NCBI GenBank assembly: GCA_020631105.1 | Contig: JAHDHW010000022.1 | Location: forward strand, 1 to 35,765 | DNA from: Saprospiraceae bacterium | GTDB taxonomy: Bacteria > Bacteroidota > Bacteroidia > Chitinophagales > Saprospiraceae | DNA length: 35,765 nucleotides | Reading direction: 5' to 3' | In this document: in pieces, positions 27,901 to 35,412 of the stretch | Layout of the letters: each line of letters begins with the position of its first letter | Numbering within the stretch: the first letter of the stretch is position 1 | Notes under the pieces: generated by a model | The model's database searches: none | What the model saw: the letters and a program-made list of their open reading frames with translations, nothing else | Told to the model about the DNA's origin: nothing | Program-made: the position numbers and the translations under genes

Positions 27901-29861
27901 GCCAGGGATGTGAGGATAGTGATGAAGTATTGGTGTTCGAATATTCTGCAAATGCCGGCCCTGATCGATTGATTACTTGTGCGCAACCATCGGTGCAGTT
28001 ACTGGCGCTTCAAAATGCAGCTTCAGCGAGCTATCAATGGTCAACAACAAATGGAAATATTGTATCCGGAGGGGATAGCCCAAATCCAACGGTGGATGCT
28101 GCAGGGACTTATGACCTTTTAGTTACTTTACCAACAGGTTGTACTTATACAGATGTAGCAACAGTAAGTGCTAATTTTGAAGCACCAGAGGTAAGCGTAG
28201 AATCTGATCTGGTAGCATTGACGGATTGTACAAATCCTGTAACCATTTCGGCAAGTAGTAGCACTGCAGCTACTGTTCTTTCATGGAGCGGACCTGGCGG
28301 GACAGCAAATGGAGCATCCTTTACAGTATTTGATGCTGGGGTGTACACCGTTACTGCGACCGCTTCAAATGGTTGTACTAATACGGCAACAGTAACCGTA
28401 ATAGATGAATCTGATGCACCAGATATTTCAGGACCACAGGTTCAGTATATCAATTGTTTTAATGGTAATCCATTAGTAGTGCAGATTTCTATATTAGGAA
28501 GCTCCGGAAATTATGATGTAAACTGGACCACAGAAGATGGATCTATCTTTGGACCTGCGGGAATCTCTATTGAGGTAGACGCTGCAGGAACTTATACTGT
28601 AACGGCTACAGATCTCGCATCGGGTTGTGATGCTTCTTACATTATTACAGTGGAAGAACAAGATGCTGAAATTGAGGTGAGCAGCACCATCGCAAGTTGT
28701 GGTATTGCAGATGCTACCGCAACGGTGACTACAAACTATATTCATAACCCATCTTACCTTTGGAGTACTGGTGCGACTACTTCTACCATTACAGGCTTAG
28801 TACCTGATGATTACAGCGTAACGATTACAGGCGCAGATGGTGGTTGTTCAGAAGTGCGAGTAGTTGAAGTGGTACAAGAATCTTCTTGTTTTGTAATAGT
28901 TTCAGGAGCGATATATGAAGATGAAGTGTGTGCAAGTGCTGCTAGCCCAATGGAAGGAGTACTAGTGACTATTGAGCCAGAAGGCTTAGAAACTTATACG
29001 GATGCTAATGGATATTATGAATTTTTAGTGCCTCCTGGAGTATATACCGTAGAGCCAACATTAATAAGCCCTTATGTGGTGGAATGTCCTTCGAGCAACC
29101 TTCAGGTCGACGTGCCTCCGGGGTCGGCAGGATCAGCGAATAATAATTTTTATACCAAAGCTTTAAGTGGCTTTGATCTTTATTTGACGGCTAGTTCAGG
29201 TACTCCAACTGCGGGGAGTAATCAGTTTTACCAGATCAATTATTGTAATAACTGGTTTACGACCATTTTCGGAACGGTTGAATTTACACATGATCCATTA
29301 TTAGAGTTTGATGCAGAGGCTGCTGGAGCAGACTATTATGATCCTGCAACGCACACTGCTGTATTTAGCTTTACGGATTTATCCTTTTTTGAGTGTGAAT
29401 TTAAGAGCTTTAGTGTACATGTACCTGCATCTGTACCTCCTGGAACCGTGTTAGAGACTTCAGTAACGGTTTTACCAACTCAGGGAGATATCGCTAGCCA
29501 GAATAATACAGTGAGTTGGACGAGAACGGTTTCAGCGGGAAGTACACTCACTGATCCTAACGTTCCTGGAATCGGCGCTCCGGCAACAGCAGCATTGGCT
29601 GCCGGTCCTATTACGGTGTTAGATCAATATCCTAATCCTTTTAACTCGGAGACTACAATTGAGTTCTCTCTAGAAAATGCATCCGATGTCGAATTACAAG
29701 TTTTTGATGCTGCGGGCAGAATGGTGAAAAGTTATACAGGCTATCAAAATGGCTGGAATAAGCAGGTAGTTAATGGAAATGATTTGGGCGGTCTGGGGAT
29801 ATTTATTTATCGAATTGTAGGCCCTGAAATGGTAGTTAGTGGCCGGATGTTAAGACGCTAA
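24963..29861 (+). CDS. Secreted multidomain protein with PKD/Ig-like and SprB-like modules and T9SS type A sorting tail
   Basis: 1,632 residues. A Sec signal peptide covers residues 1-20 (MKKCFLLFLLIGLFNTITKA, likely cut before Gln21). A Cys-rich N-terminal domain (about 22-160; LLLIDG core) is followed by a PKD-like domain (165-258), two short modules of the ICxGECxxFNG type (258-350), a run of Ig-like domains (353-830), a SprB-like module (838-910, DASCPNATDGSIQLEV), further Ig-like domains (913-1233), another SprB-like module to about 1308, a carboxypeptidase-regulatory/SdrD-like domain (1310-1400, DANGYYEFLVPPGVYTVEP), a DUF11-like region, and a type A T9SS tail (1550-1632, YPNPFNSETTIEFSL and ending SGRMLRR). 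Such tails direct outer-membrane export. It follows the giant adhesin on the same strand but is separated by a terminator, so it is probably its own transcription unit. Ligand and role unknown; a surface or matrix partner is inferred. Confidence 0.9.
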   Translation: MKKCFLLFLLIGLFNTITKAQCDTPYAPGTTCEDAPLFCEGIDGFCNSLSPSTETYGTMPGCNNEILENPHYIKFIAGSTFVKLNISRSNCVGGNFGFTGVQAGLYENSCESIVPLAVSCINFAESLSLAAFVEPGQTYLLLIDGQFGAYCDYSIDVVEGSTVAPDFSDTDLSVSGPEFVQQNGTYTFSTESITGADYEWTIFGGDVVSGVGSNEVSVNVTTDFYFAVCVFADGACSDQTEQVCKDYIVDPVALNEINVSICEGECYTFNGESFCEAGTYDRTVTENGALVDYRIFVSVIPIEETNLFETICFGECLDFNGASYCNSGFYNITLVSSEGCDSIINLNLTVLPSQGPALEAYNTGELDCINTSTTLIATSSIAGSTFSWSGPGINDANAISESPVVDIAGVYTVTATSPQGCTSSTTTEVIGVAGDPVVTISGNVPLNCNNAVSTLTASTTNTGVTYTWTGPDGFTYSGATFSTDIIGVYEVTATTPSGCSGTKSIIVYANNAPLIVDAGGNRHIQCLFSLELDAEGAIGENVEYEWTTWNGNIINGANTLTPLINQPGFYTLTATRLEDGCSGSTTIQVYSDLAVIENDALSISCNEPLAQINASNSYVGSDITFQWSTANGNILFGANTLTPTVDEPGNYQLVISRPGCVSVSSITVANDLAVTEVGLYPSADAINCGESVVIETDATLHPYELNWTKDGEAFSNETSIEISDPGSYTLEVTFPNGCINSNTIEIGVNQDPVSVSITGDLILDCGFNGAGDLSATVEGSGSNYFYQWTAADGGEILSNGTVSSASIFGGGTYCVAVTNQGMDCIVTECVTVEEFSPIEIVPTVVDASCPNATDGSIQLEVIGGEAPFTYQWTTGATSAGLTNVGPGFYGVTLTDDNGCNAFRGFTVESSDAATIIAFAGDNRLYDCTTSTLTLNGEASVYPSGSTFHWTTEDGSIISGSTSLTPIVGSPGTYILTIINSQGCEDSDEVLVFEYSANAGPDRLITCAQPSVQLLALQNAASASYQWSTTNGNIVSGGDSPNPTVDAAGTYDLLVTLPTGCTYTDVATVSANFEAPEVSVESDLVALTDCTNPVTISASSSTAATVLSWSGPGGTANGASFTVFDAGVYTVTATASNGCTNTATVTVIDESDAPDISGPQVQYINCFNGNPLVVQISILGSSGNYDVNWTTEDGSIFGPAGISIEVDAAGTYTVTATDLASGCDASYIITVEEQDAEIEVSSTIASCGIADATATVTTNYIHNPSYLWSTGATTSTITGLVPDDYSVTITGADGGCSEVRVVEVVQESSCFVIVSGAIYEDEVCASAASPMEGVLVTIEPEGLETYTDANGYYEFLVPPGVYTVEPTLISPYVVECPSSNLQVDVPPGSAGSANNNFYTKALSGFDLYLTASSGTPTAGSNQFYQINYCNNWFTTIFGTVEFTHDPLLEFDAEAAGADYYDPATHTAVFSFTDLSFFECEFKSFSVHVPASVPPGTVLETSVTVLPTQGDIASQNNTVSWTRTVSAGSTLTDPNVPGIGAPATAALAAGPITVLDQYPNPFNSETTIEFSLENASDVELQVFDAAGRMVKSYTGYQNGWNKQVVNGNDLGGLGIFIYRIVGPEMVVSGRMLRR

Positions 29862-29945
29862 TTTAAGTAGGAAGCATAAATTTTCTATTATTTATATTCA
29901 TCCTATTCTATTAAGTTATAGGACGAATTCAAAGCATTTACCTTT

Positions 29946-29998
29946 AAAAATGGGGGTTTCGATACTAAAAATAGTATGGAGATTCCCATTTTTTATTT
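29946..29998 (+). terminator. Strong hairpin terminator after the type A cargo gene
   Basis: Bases 29946-29967 pair with 29972-29993 in a nearly continuous 22-bp hairpin with an AAAA loop: AAAAATGGG against CCCATTTTT at the base and ATACTA against TAGTAT at the top, with three G-T wobbles and one G-G mismatch between. It is followed by a T-rich run. The A-tract/T-tract base means it could also stop transcription from the other strand. It begins 84 bp after the stop codon. Confidence 0.75.
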
Positions 29999-30086
29999 TC
30001 GTAATGATATCTATTAGTTTGTTGATTATCAGTGGTTTACCCTTTTGGTTTGGTTTTTGGAATATACTAAATGACTAAACCCAAAA

Positions 30087-30338
30087 ATGATGGATCTCGT
30101 ATACGACTTAGAAGGAAATTACTTATACTCCAGCCAGGAAATCCTTAGTGAAGACCTGCCTATTACAATTGTTGCTGTATTGAATCAATGTTATCCAGAG
30201 TTTGATCTGGATAAAAAAGCAAACCAATTGGACCTTGGAGAAGTTGTACGATACGAAGTCCAATTGAATAGCCAGCAACAACGGTTAGAAGTCATTCTGG
30301 ATGAGGAGGGGAACCTACTTTGCGAGAGTGATGCTTAA
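30087..30338 (+). CDS. Small PepSY-like domain protein
   Basis: 83 residues with no signal peptide or membrane segment. The layout resembles the PepSY-like (BLIP-fold, PF11396-type) domains common in Bacteroidota: a first strand LVYDLEGNYLYSSQ, a helix after LPITIVAVLNQCYPEFDLDKKANQ, then strands VVRYEVQLNSQQQRLEVILD and a closing turn EEGNLL. Two adjacent ATGs (30087 and 30090) could each start it. It is acidic and probably cytoplasmic, unlike the usual exported family members, unless a leader was missed. It sits alone between a strong terminator and the rhomboid gene; no function is evident from context. Confidence 0.75.
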   Translation: MMDLVYDLEGNYLYSSQEILSEDLPITIVAVLNQCYPEFDLDKKANQLDLGEVVRYEVQLNSQQQRLEVILDEEGNLLCESDA

Positions 30339-30382
30339 GCATTTGTGCTTGCTCCAAAACTCAGATAAATACACTCGTCACT

Positions 30383-30390
30383 TATCTTTG
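30383..30390 (+). promoter_or_regulatory. Candidate -7 box (TATCTTTG) of the rhomboid protease gene
   Basis: TATCTTTG matches TAnnTTTG exactly and lies 48 bp before the ATG at 30439, a reasonable leader length. No TTG is seen at the expected -33 distance, so the call rests on the -7 box and position alone. Confidence 0.45.
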
Positions 30391-30438
30391 CCATTTCTCT
30401 AAAAAGTTTCTACCTTAGGACAAAGCACTTTCGTTCGT

Positions 30439-31302
30439 ATGGAAGCTTCCGGCGCTATTGGCACATTAATATTGATTTTGACGGGTTTGACGACCTACAA
30501 AGGGTTTCGAGATTATACTTACTTCGAGATGTATAAATTTAGTGTCGACCCGATTCTCCTTAAAAAAGAATATCGCCGTTTAATCTCTTCTGGTTTTCTA
30601 CATACCAGTTGGTTACATTTTGGGCTCAATATGCTTGCCCTGTTATCTTTTAGTTTTTCGCTGGAAATAATCTTTGGCTATTGGCAATTCCTTGGCTTAT
30701 ACTTCGCTTCGATGTTAGGAGGCAGTTTACTGGCTTTGTTTATTCATAGAAATCATGGGGATTACAGCGCTGTAGGCGCTTCGGGAGCAATCAGTGGCGT
30801 GATACTGTCATCTGCGATATTATTCCCGGAGAGTAATATTGGCTTTGTGATTATTCCGTTTGAGATAAAGAGCTGGATTTTTGCACTGATCTTTATTGTG
30901 ATCTCGATCTTTGGGATCAAAGGGCAAAGAGGGAATATTGGCCACGAAGCGCATCTTGGAGGTGCATTAACGGGAATCATATTAACCATTGCGTACAAGC
31001 CTTCTGTATTGAGTTCGCAATTATGGATTGTATTATTGACTTTGATCCCTATATTGGCCTTTTTGATTTTGATTATTCGTAATCCTGCAGTTTTGATGAT
31101 TGACAAATATTGGGGAGAGCTGTTACGGAAGGAACGATTCCAATTGCGAAGTGTGGATGATAAGAAACATCTAAAGGTGGTCAGCAAAGTTGAAAAAGAA
31201 GAAACGCTCAACCGACTACTAGATAAGATTCGAAAAGATGGCTTACAAAGTCTGACTAAAAAAGAACGGGCTTTATTAGACCGTTTAAAAGAGGGGCTTT
31301 AA
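30439..31302 (+). CDS. Rhomboid family intramembrane serine protease
   Basis: 287 residues with about six or seven hydrophobic segments across residues 1-215 and a charged cytoplasmic tail from about 225. The rhomboid signature is complete: HTSWLHFGLN (His55, His60 and Asn64 in the transmembrane-2-like segment), GASGAISG with the nucleophile Ser115, and AHLGG with the partner His172. These residues form the Ser-His dyad and oxyanion site in characterised rhomboids such as GlpG, so activity is expected. The tail ends in a helical, Lys/Glu-rich motif (SLTKKERALLDRLKEGL) of the kind often found on Bacteroidota rhomboids; its role is unknown. It is preceded by its own -7 box and ends at a hairpin shared with a convergent gene, so it is probably monocistronic. 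Substrate cannot be told. Confidence 0.92.
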   Translation: MEASGAIGTLILILTGLTTYKGFRDYTYFEMYKFSVDPILLKKEYRRLISSGFLHTSWLHFGLNMLALLSFSFSLEIIFGYWQFLGLYFASMLGGSLLALFIHRNHGDYSAVGASGAISGVILSSAILFPESNIGFVIIPFEIKSWIFALIFIVISIFGIKGQRGNIGHEAHLGGALTGIILTIAYKPSVLSSQLWIVLLTLIPILAFLILIIRNPAVLMIDKYWGELLRKERFQLRSVDDKKHLKVVSKVEKEETLNRLLDKIRKDGLQSLTKKERALLDRLKEGL

Positions 31303-31332
31303 TTTTTTAAAACCTTCTAAACCATCAAACGA

Positions 31333-31366
31333 ATTGAGCGCCTCACTCGAAAGGGAGACGCTCAAT
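31333..31366. terminator. Bidirectional terminator between convergent genes
   Basis: ATTGAGCGCCTC (31333-31344) pairs with GAGACGCTCAAT (31355-31366) over 12 positions with one C-A mismatch, which becomes a G-T wobble in the minus-strand RNA. A GAAA loop can form at the tip. It lies in the 87-bp gap between the rhomboid gene and the convergent 958-residue gene, serving either or both; T-runs beside it are weak. Confidence 0.6.
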
Positions 31367-31389
31367 CTTAATTCATGGGCTATACTCGA

Positions 31390-34266
31390 TTATTTTTTCT
31401 TTAGCAGTCCTTTTGCCATTTCAACAACAGCTTTCTTAGGATCGTCAAAATTAAAATTGATCTTTACATTCTTTTTCTTACCCAACCATTCTATATCCAT
31501 ATTTAATTTTACCGCACCAGAGCTTAGGTTATTCAATTTACCTTCGAAGTCTGCTTTACGTACATTGATCAAGGCATCGGTACCTTTATCCACCAGAAAG
31601 GTGATCGTTTTGCCAGAGAAACCAAGCGTTTTCTTTGTAGCTTCTAAAGTACCATTCCAAACTTCCAATGACGCGTAAGCTGTATTCTTCTTAGTTTTAA
31701 GAGCGATAACTCTTGCATCTGCATCAGGATTTGTGTTGAGTCCGTCAAAGCCTTTTAAGACCAATTTTGCAGCATTTAAAGCAGTCGTCGCAGAGCCATG
31801 AGCGACCTGAGTAGAGCGCAATTGAGTTTCTAATTTGATTCTTTTTGCGACCTGTGTTTTTCTCAGTTTTTTAATCTGGCGCTTATACTTATTAATAGTA
31901 TTTTTTAAGGTATTTACCTTCTTCTGCGCATCATTCACTTTCTTTCTATTGGCGGCAATTTTCTTACGATCAGCAGCCATTTCTTTATCTACTTTATTGC
32001 GCATAGCCTTGATCTCTTTGTCCAATACTTTTAATTGCTTTTGTAAAGCAGTGACTTTTCGTTGTGACTCGGCTATTTTCTTGATCGCTTTACCCGTAGA
32101 ATTCTCAACGAACTTAATTACTTCTCGCTCTACAAATCCTAATAAATCCTGCTCCATAGTGACCTTTAGAAACATATCACCAGCCTTGTCAAGATTCTTT
32201 CCGCTCGCATCAATCTTACCATTGAAGACATTGAAGATTTTACCTCCGACCATAAATCGATAGCCATTTGCCATTAATTCTACATCCGTCTGTGCTTCTA
32301 AGCCTAAGACATTTATCAATCCGTTGATCGCTGCCTTTTGGTTTCCATTCTTACGAAGGTCAAGAGTAATACTTGGTCGTTTCTGGCCGTCGGCCCCCTG
32401 GATCTTGAATACTTTAAGGTTAATCGGGTCAATTGCTCCTTTCATCAGGATACCATTGGTGTAATCGATATCAAGCTCTGATTCACCTTTCCAGCCATTG
32501 AAATCCAACATCCCTTTGGCGCGGAAACCAGGGTTATAATTACGTTCAAGTACTTGTAAAGCCTGTGGTACCACTTCCATTTCTACATTCATCAACCTGA
32601 TGGACTTCATCATCTTTTTAAGATCCTCCGGTAATTTTTTGCTTACCTTATCGCTGATGACTAATTCCATTAAGTCATTTAAGATTAACTCGTCAAAGCT
32701 CACCGCCATCATACTCTTTGTAGGGTTTCTGCTATCAAAAGCTAAGGCAGCATCCCCTAAAAAGTCTCCAATTTTTACTTTACCCGTCAAAGCCATGTTT
32801 GGCAGAATAACTGGAGCTGCGGTAATACTGGCACCCATTTGTAAACCTACATTCTGCATGACCAAACCTTTGGCACCAAGTGGATTATTCCAAACACCAT
32901 CCATGATGGAAAGGAAGTTGATACTTTGATCAGAGATCGCAATTTCTACACCTCCTTTAAATTTGAGGGCATCTGATTGTACTTTTGCATCCATCACACC
33001 TAATAAAGAGACCGCAAAGTTCTTTGGTCCGGGCTTTAGGCGGAAGATAACCTGTTGTAATTTAGTCGTTGGCCCGAGTGCTACTTCTTTATCGATTTCG
33101 CCTTCTAGTACCATATGCTCAAGCTTACTGGATAATGGCGATTGTACGATCAACTCTTTTATACCCAGAAGGTGATCCATTTTTATTTTTCGCAGGTCGA
33201 TACGTGCAAGGAGACTACATCCTTTTTTGATACCGCTGGAAATCTGGGCCATGCTCGGAATCTTAGAGCTTTCCTTTTTATCTTTATCAGCACTGGAAAG
33301 GACTATTTTTTGTCCGGCCAGATTTAATCCATCCAGGGCAGTTAGCTTACTATTCAGCTTAGAAATCTTAAAGCCACTTGGAGGACTGATGGTTGCTACG
33401 TATTCTAGCTTATCTTTTTTCTTCGCCTCATTTTGTTGCGCCCAAAGTTGTACTTTCCCGATATTAGAGTTTGCATCTAAGGTAGTCCACTTTTGATAAG
33501 GGGCGATGACCAGATCAGCTTCTTTTAGAGAAAGATTGATCATGGGATCAGGGAGTGTAAAACCATTAATGCTGGTTTTACCAACTATCGTATGTAGACT
33601 ATTCATAAACCCGATCTTGCGAATATTACCGCGGAGCTGTAGGGATTGTTTGTCCCGTTGTAAGTCAGCGCTCATCAGGATCGGCGAATCCTTAAAATGT
33701 ACATTTCCGGTCAATCTACCAGCGAGTTCTCGCTTTTCTTTTTGAGTAGGATCCTGCACGGCAAATTTCACCTGTATATTATCCATTCCAAAGCTTGAGC
33801 CCTGAAAAAATTCCCATTGATTAAATGCATTGAAGTGCAATTCGGCAAAAGTGATTCTCTTATCTTCTTTAGAAAAAGAAAAGTTGAAATGCTCCAGATA
33901 GAGACTCTTTTTGATCGCATCTGGAATCATTACATCCAAAGACTGACCAGCAAGTTTTGTCAAGCTATTATTAGAAACTCCCACTTTTGCATTGGACGGA
34001 AAGGTCGTACTGAAGTGTGCTAAAGAAGCATCACTTTCGTATTCCAGGGTAAAGGCAATGTTTGGTTTGCCAAAGAATGTACCGACCCCCGAAAGGCTTT
34101 TATTGTCAGTGTCAACGCTTAGGGATTGAAACTGATAATCGGTATTACCGATCATCTTGTTCAATTGTGTACGGAGGATGTCTTCCCAATTAAAATTTTC
34201 ATTGGCCTTTAAGCTGCTTAAACAGAATAGGAAGGCAAGGCTTGTTACAAGACGGATCGTTTTCAT
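31390..34266 (-). CDS. Exported protein of unknown function with lysine-rich coiled coil
   Basis: 958 residues starting at the ATG at 34266; an in-frame GTG six bases upstream is possible but would only add two residues before MKTIRLVTSLAFLFCLSSLKA, a clear signal peptide. I do not recognise the family. Residues about 25-710 alternate short amphipathic strands and loops (for example SITLDLRKNGNQKAAINGLI and GYRFMVGGKIFNVFNG), suggesting a long beta-rich fold, loosely like AsmA/lipid-transfer-type proteins, but no diagnostic motif supports this. Residues about 717-825 are a strongly predicted coiled coil full of Lys/Arg (KQLKVLDKEIKAMRNKVDKE). The end (WLGKKKNVKINFNFDDPKKA) is basic. There is no T9SS tail, lipobox or transmembrane anchor, so the periplasm is the likeliest location. 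It is the only clear minus-strand gene, convergent with the rhomboid gene and divergent from the acyltransferase. Confidence 0.85.
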   Translation of the reverse strand: MKTIRLVTSLAFLFCLSSLKANENFNWEDILRTQLNKMIGNTDYQFQSLSVDTDNKSLSGVGTFFGKPNIAFTLEYESDASLAHFSTTFPSNAKVGVSNNSLTKLAGQSLDVMIPDAIKKSLYLEHFNFSFSKEDKRITFAELHFNAFNQWEFFQGSSFGMDNIQVKFAVQDPTQKEKRELAGRLTGNVHFKDSPILMSADLQRDKQSLQLRGNIRKIGFMNSLHTIVGKTSINGFTLPDPMINLSLKEADLVIAPYQKWTTLDANSNIGKVQLWAQQNEAKKKDKLEYVATISPPSGFKISKLNSKLTALDGLNLAGQKIVLSSADKDKKESSKIPSMAQISSGIKKGCSLLARIDLRKIKMDHLLGIKELIVQSPLSSKLEHMVLEGEIDKEVALGPTTKLQQVIFRLKPGPKNFAVSLLGVMDAKVQSDALKFKGGVEIAISDQSINFLSIMDGVWNNPLGAKGLVMQNVGLQMGASITAAPVILPNMALTGKVKIGDFLGDAALAFDSRNPTKSMMAVSFDELILNDLMELVISDKVSKKLPEDLKKMMKSIRLMNVEMEVVPQALQVLERNYNPGFRAKGMLDFNGWKGESELDIDYTNGILMKGAIDPINLKVFKIQGADGQKRPSITLDLRKNGNQKAAINGLINVLGLEAQTDVELMANGYRFMVGGKIFNVFNGKIDASGKNLDKAGDMFLKVTMEQDLLGFVEREVIKFVENSTGKAIKKIAESQRKVTALQKQLKVLDKEIKAMRNKVDKEMAADRKKIAANRKKVNDAQKKVNTLKNTINKYKRQIKKLRKTQVAKRIKLETQLRSTQVAHGSATTALNAAKLVLKGFDGLNTNPDADARVIALKTKKNTAYASLEVWNGTLEATKKTLGFSGKTITFLVDKGTDALINVRKADFEGKLNNLSSGAVKLNMDIEWLGKKKNVKINFNFDDPKKAVVEMAKGLLKKK

Positions 34267-34434
34267 AATCACGGGGTTTGGTTAGTAAATTAGTGATTTA
34301 CTTCCATATAGCTTTGATCAAGAGAAGGTTACCTCGGCTTTTTGTTAAATAAATTAAGAATAGAGTTAAGAAAACTTTATAATAATTAAATGTGGAGCCG
34401 TATTTTAGAAGGTAGATGCAATCATCTAAGGATT

Positions 34435-34442
34435 TAGTTTTG
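34435..34442 (+). promoter_or_regulatory. Candidate -7 box (TAGTTTTG) of the acyltransferase gene
   Basis: TAGTTTTG matches TAnnTTTG exactly and lies 45 bp before the ATG at 34488, in the 221-bp gap between divergent genes. No TTG sits at the expected -33 distance. I saw no matching box facing the minus-strand gene. Confidence 0.4.
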
Positions 34443-34487
34443 TCCTGAGTTATCATAACAATTGTAAGCACCAAAGATTAAGTGAAA

Positions 34488-35330
34488 ATGGAAACTTATA
34501 AAAAAGGATACGACAAGCATGATTTTACCTATGCTTCGAAGGAGGATAAGTTTTTAAAAAGACGGGTTATCAAGTTTGTAGAACTGATTACCGGTAAAAA
34601 GTTTGTCCAGCGTATTTATGATGAATTAGTAGCAGAAGGAGTAACTCCGATTAACGTATGGCACCGGACTTTGCAAAAGCTAAAAATTACGGTTGATTAT
34701 GACCAAGCGCAGTTAGATAAAATACCTGCTACGGGGCCGGTGATCTTTATTGCGAATCATCCGTTCGGGATTGTTGATGGGGTGATCTTTTGTGATTTGG
34801 TTTCTAAAAAGCGCAAGGATTATTTCCTGATGGTAAACGAGGTACTCTCTCGAGAACCTATTATGAAAGACCATTTGCTACCAGTTGATTTTCGTTCCAC
34901 CAAATCGGCTGTGCTAACGAATATAAATACAAAAAACGAAGCCGGAGAGCGCCTCAAAAAAGGACAATGCCTCGTGATCTTTCCCTCTGGTGGCGTAGCG
35001 ACGAGGTTCAAAATATTTGGAAAGGTAAAAGAATGGCCCTGGAAGAAATCTATCTGTGCACATATTCATAAATCAAAATGCACGGTAGTTCCCATGTTTT
35101 TTCATGGTAAAAACTCTGAGCTTTTTCAAACGGCCAGCCGGATAAGTACCAATGTTCGACTCGGACTATTGTTGAATGAAGCCCGTAATAAAAAAGGGAA
35201 AACCTTCCGGGTTGAAATAGGCGACCCGATACCTTACGAGCAAATGGCACCTCTCAAAGATCGTCAGGCCCTGATTGATCATCTTTACAAGTATACCCTG
35301 ACTAAAGTTGGTAATAAATCAATTAAGTAG
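34488..35330 (+). CDS. PlsC-like (lysophospholipid) acyltransferase family protein
   Basis: 280 residues from the ATG at 34488; an in-frame GTG at 34482 would add two residues and seems less likely. The acyltransferase core is visible: FIANHPFGIVDG with His91 and Asp97, a possible second block around NEVLSREPIMKDHLLPVDF, FPSGGVAT (165-172) at the position of the FPEG motif, and VPMFFHGKNS (201-210) at the position of the fourth motif. His and Asp are five residues apart rather than the four of classic PlsC, as seen in the hemolysin/NHPxGxxDG branch of the family. There is no clear transmembrane helix, so peripheral membrane binding is likely. The reaction is probably acyl transfer to a lysophospholipid or lipid amine; the substrate is not decided by sequence. 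It lies 82 bp upstream of the transporter gene, with a palindrome between them. Confidence 0.85.
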   Translation: METYKKGYDKHDFTYASKEDKFLKRRVIKFVELITGKKFVQRIYDELVAEGVTPINVWHRTLQKLKITVDYDQAQLDKIPATGPVIFIANHPFGIVDGVIFCDLVSKKRKDYFLMVNEVLSREPIMKDHLLPVDFRSTKSAVLTNINTKNEAGERLKKGQCLVIFPSGGVATRFKIFGKVKEWPWKKSICAHIHKSKCTVVPMFFHGKNSELFQTASRISTNVRLGLLLNEARNKKGKTFRVEIGDPIPYEQMAPLKDRQALIDHLYKYTLTKVGNKSIK

Positions 35331-35355
35331 TTTGACGATTTATTTTAGAAGATGC

Positions 35356-35373
35356 TGTAAATAGGTATTTACA
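35356..35373 (+). promoter_or_regulatory. Perfect 18-bp palindrome, candidate operator of the transporter gene
   Basis: TGTAAATA and TATTTACA are exact inverted repeats around a GG centre, 40 bp before the transporter start codon. A second weaker pairing (GCTGT 35354-35358 with ACAGC 35378-35382) surrounds it. No T-run follows, which argues against a terminator, and the dyad resembles the binding site of a dimeric regulator. A near-consensus box TATCTTAC lies just downstream (about 35384-35391), so bound protein could block a promoter there. The regulator is not in the window. Confidence 0.4.
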
Positions 35374-35412
35374 AGAAACAGCTTATCTTACTTCGGAATA
35401 AAACGAAAAACT

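Noticed and set aside
29901-29923. Small inverted repeat TCCTAT...ATAGGA just after the type A cargo gene
   Set aside because: Six-base arms with an 11-nt loop are weak, and a far stronger terminator hairpin follows at 29946.
30331-30342. 12-bp perfect palindrome ATGCTTAAGCAT across the stop codon of the PepSY-like gene
   Set aside because: Too short and AT-rich to separate from chance; no T-run for a terminator and no second copy seen nearby.
30439-31302. Rhomboid as a rhombosortase processing the neighbouring surface proteins
   Set aside because: Rhombosortases act on GlyGly-CTERM tails; the two neighbours carry T9SS tails, which are handled by PorU-type sortase, and the gene has its own promoter and terminator.
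31334-34023. Plus-strand frames opposite the 958-residue gene
   Set aside because: They lack coherent domains, whereas the minus strand has a single long frame with a clear signal peptide and coiled coil.
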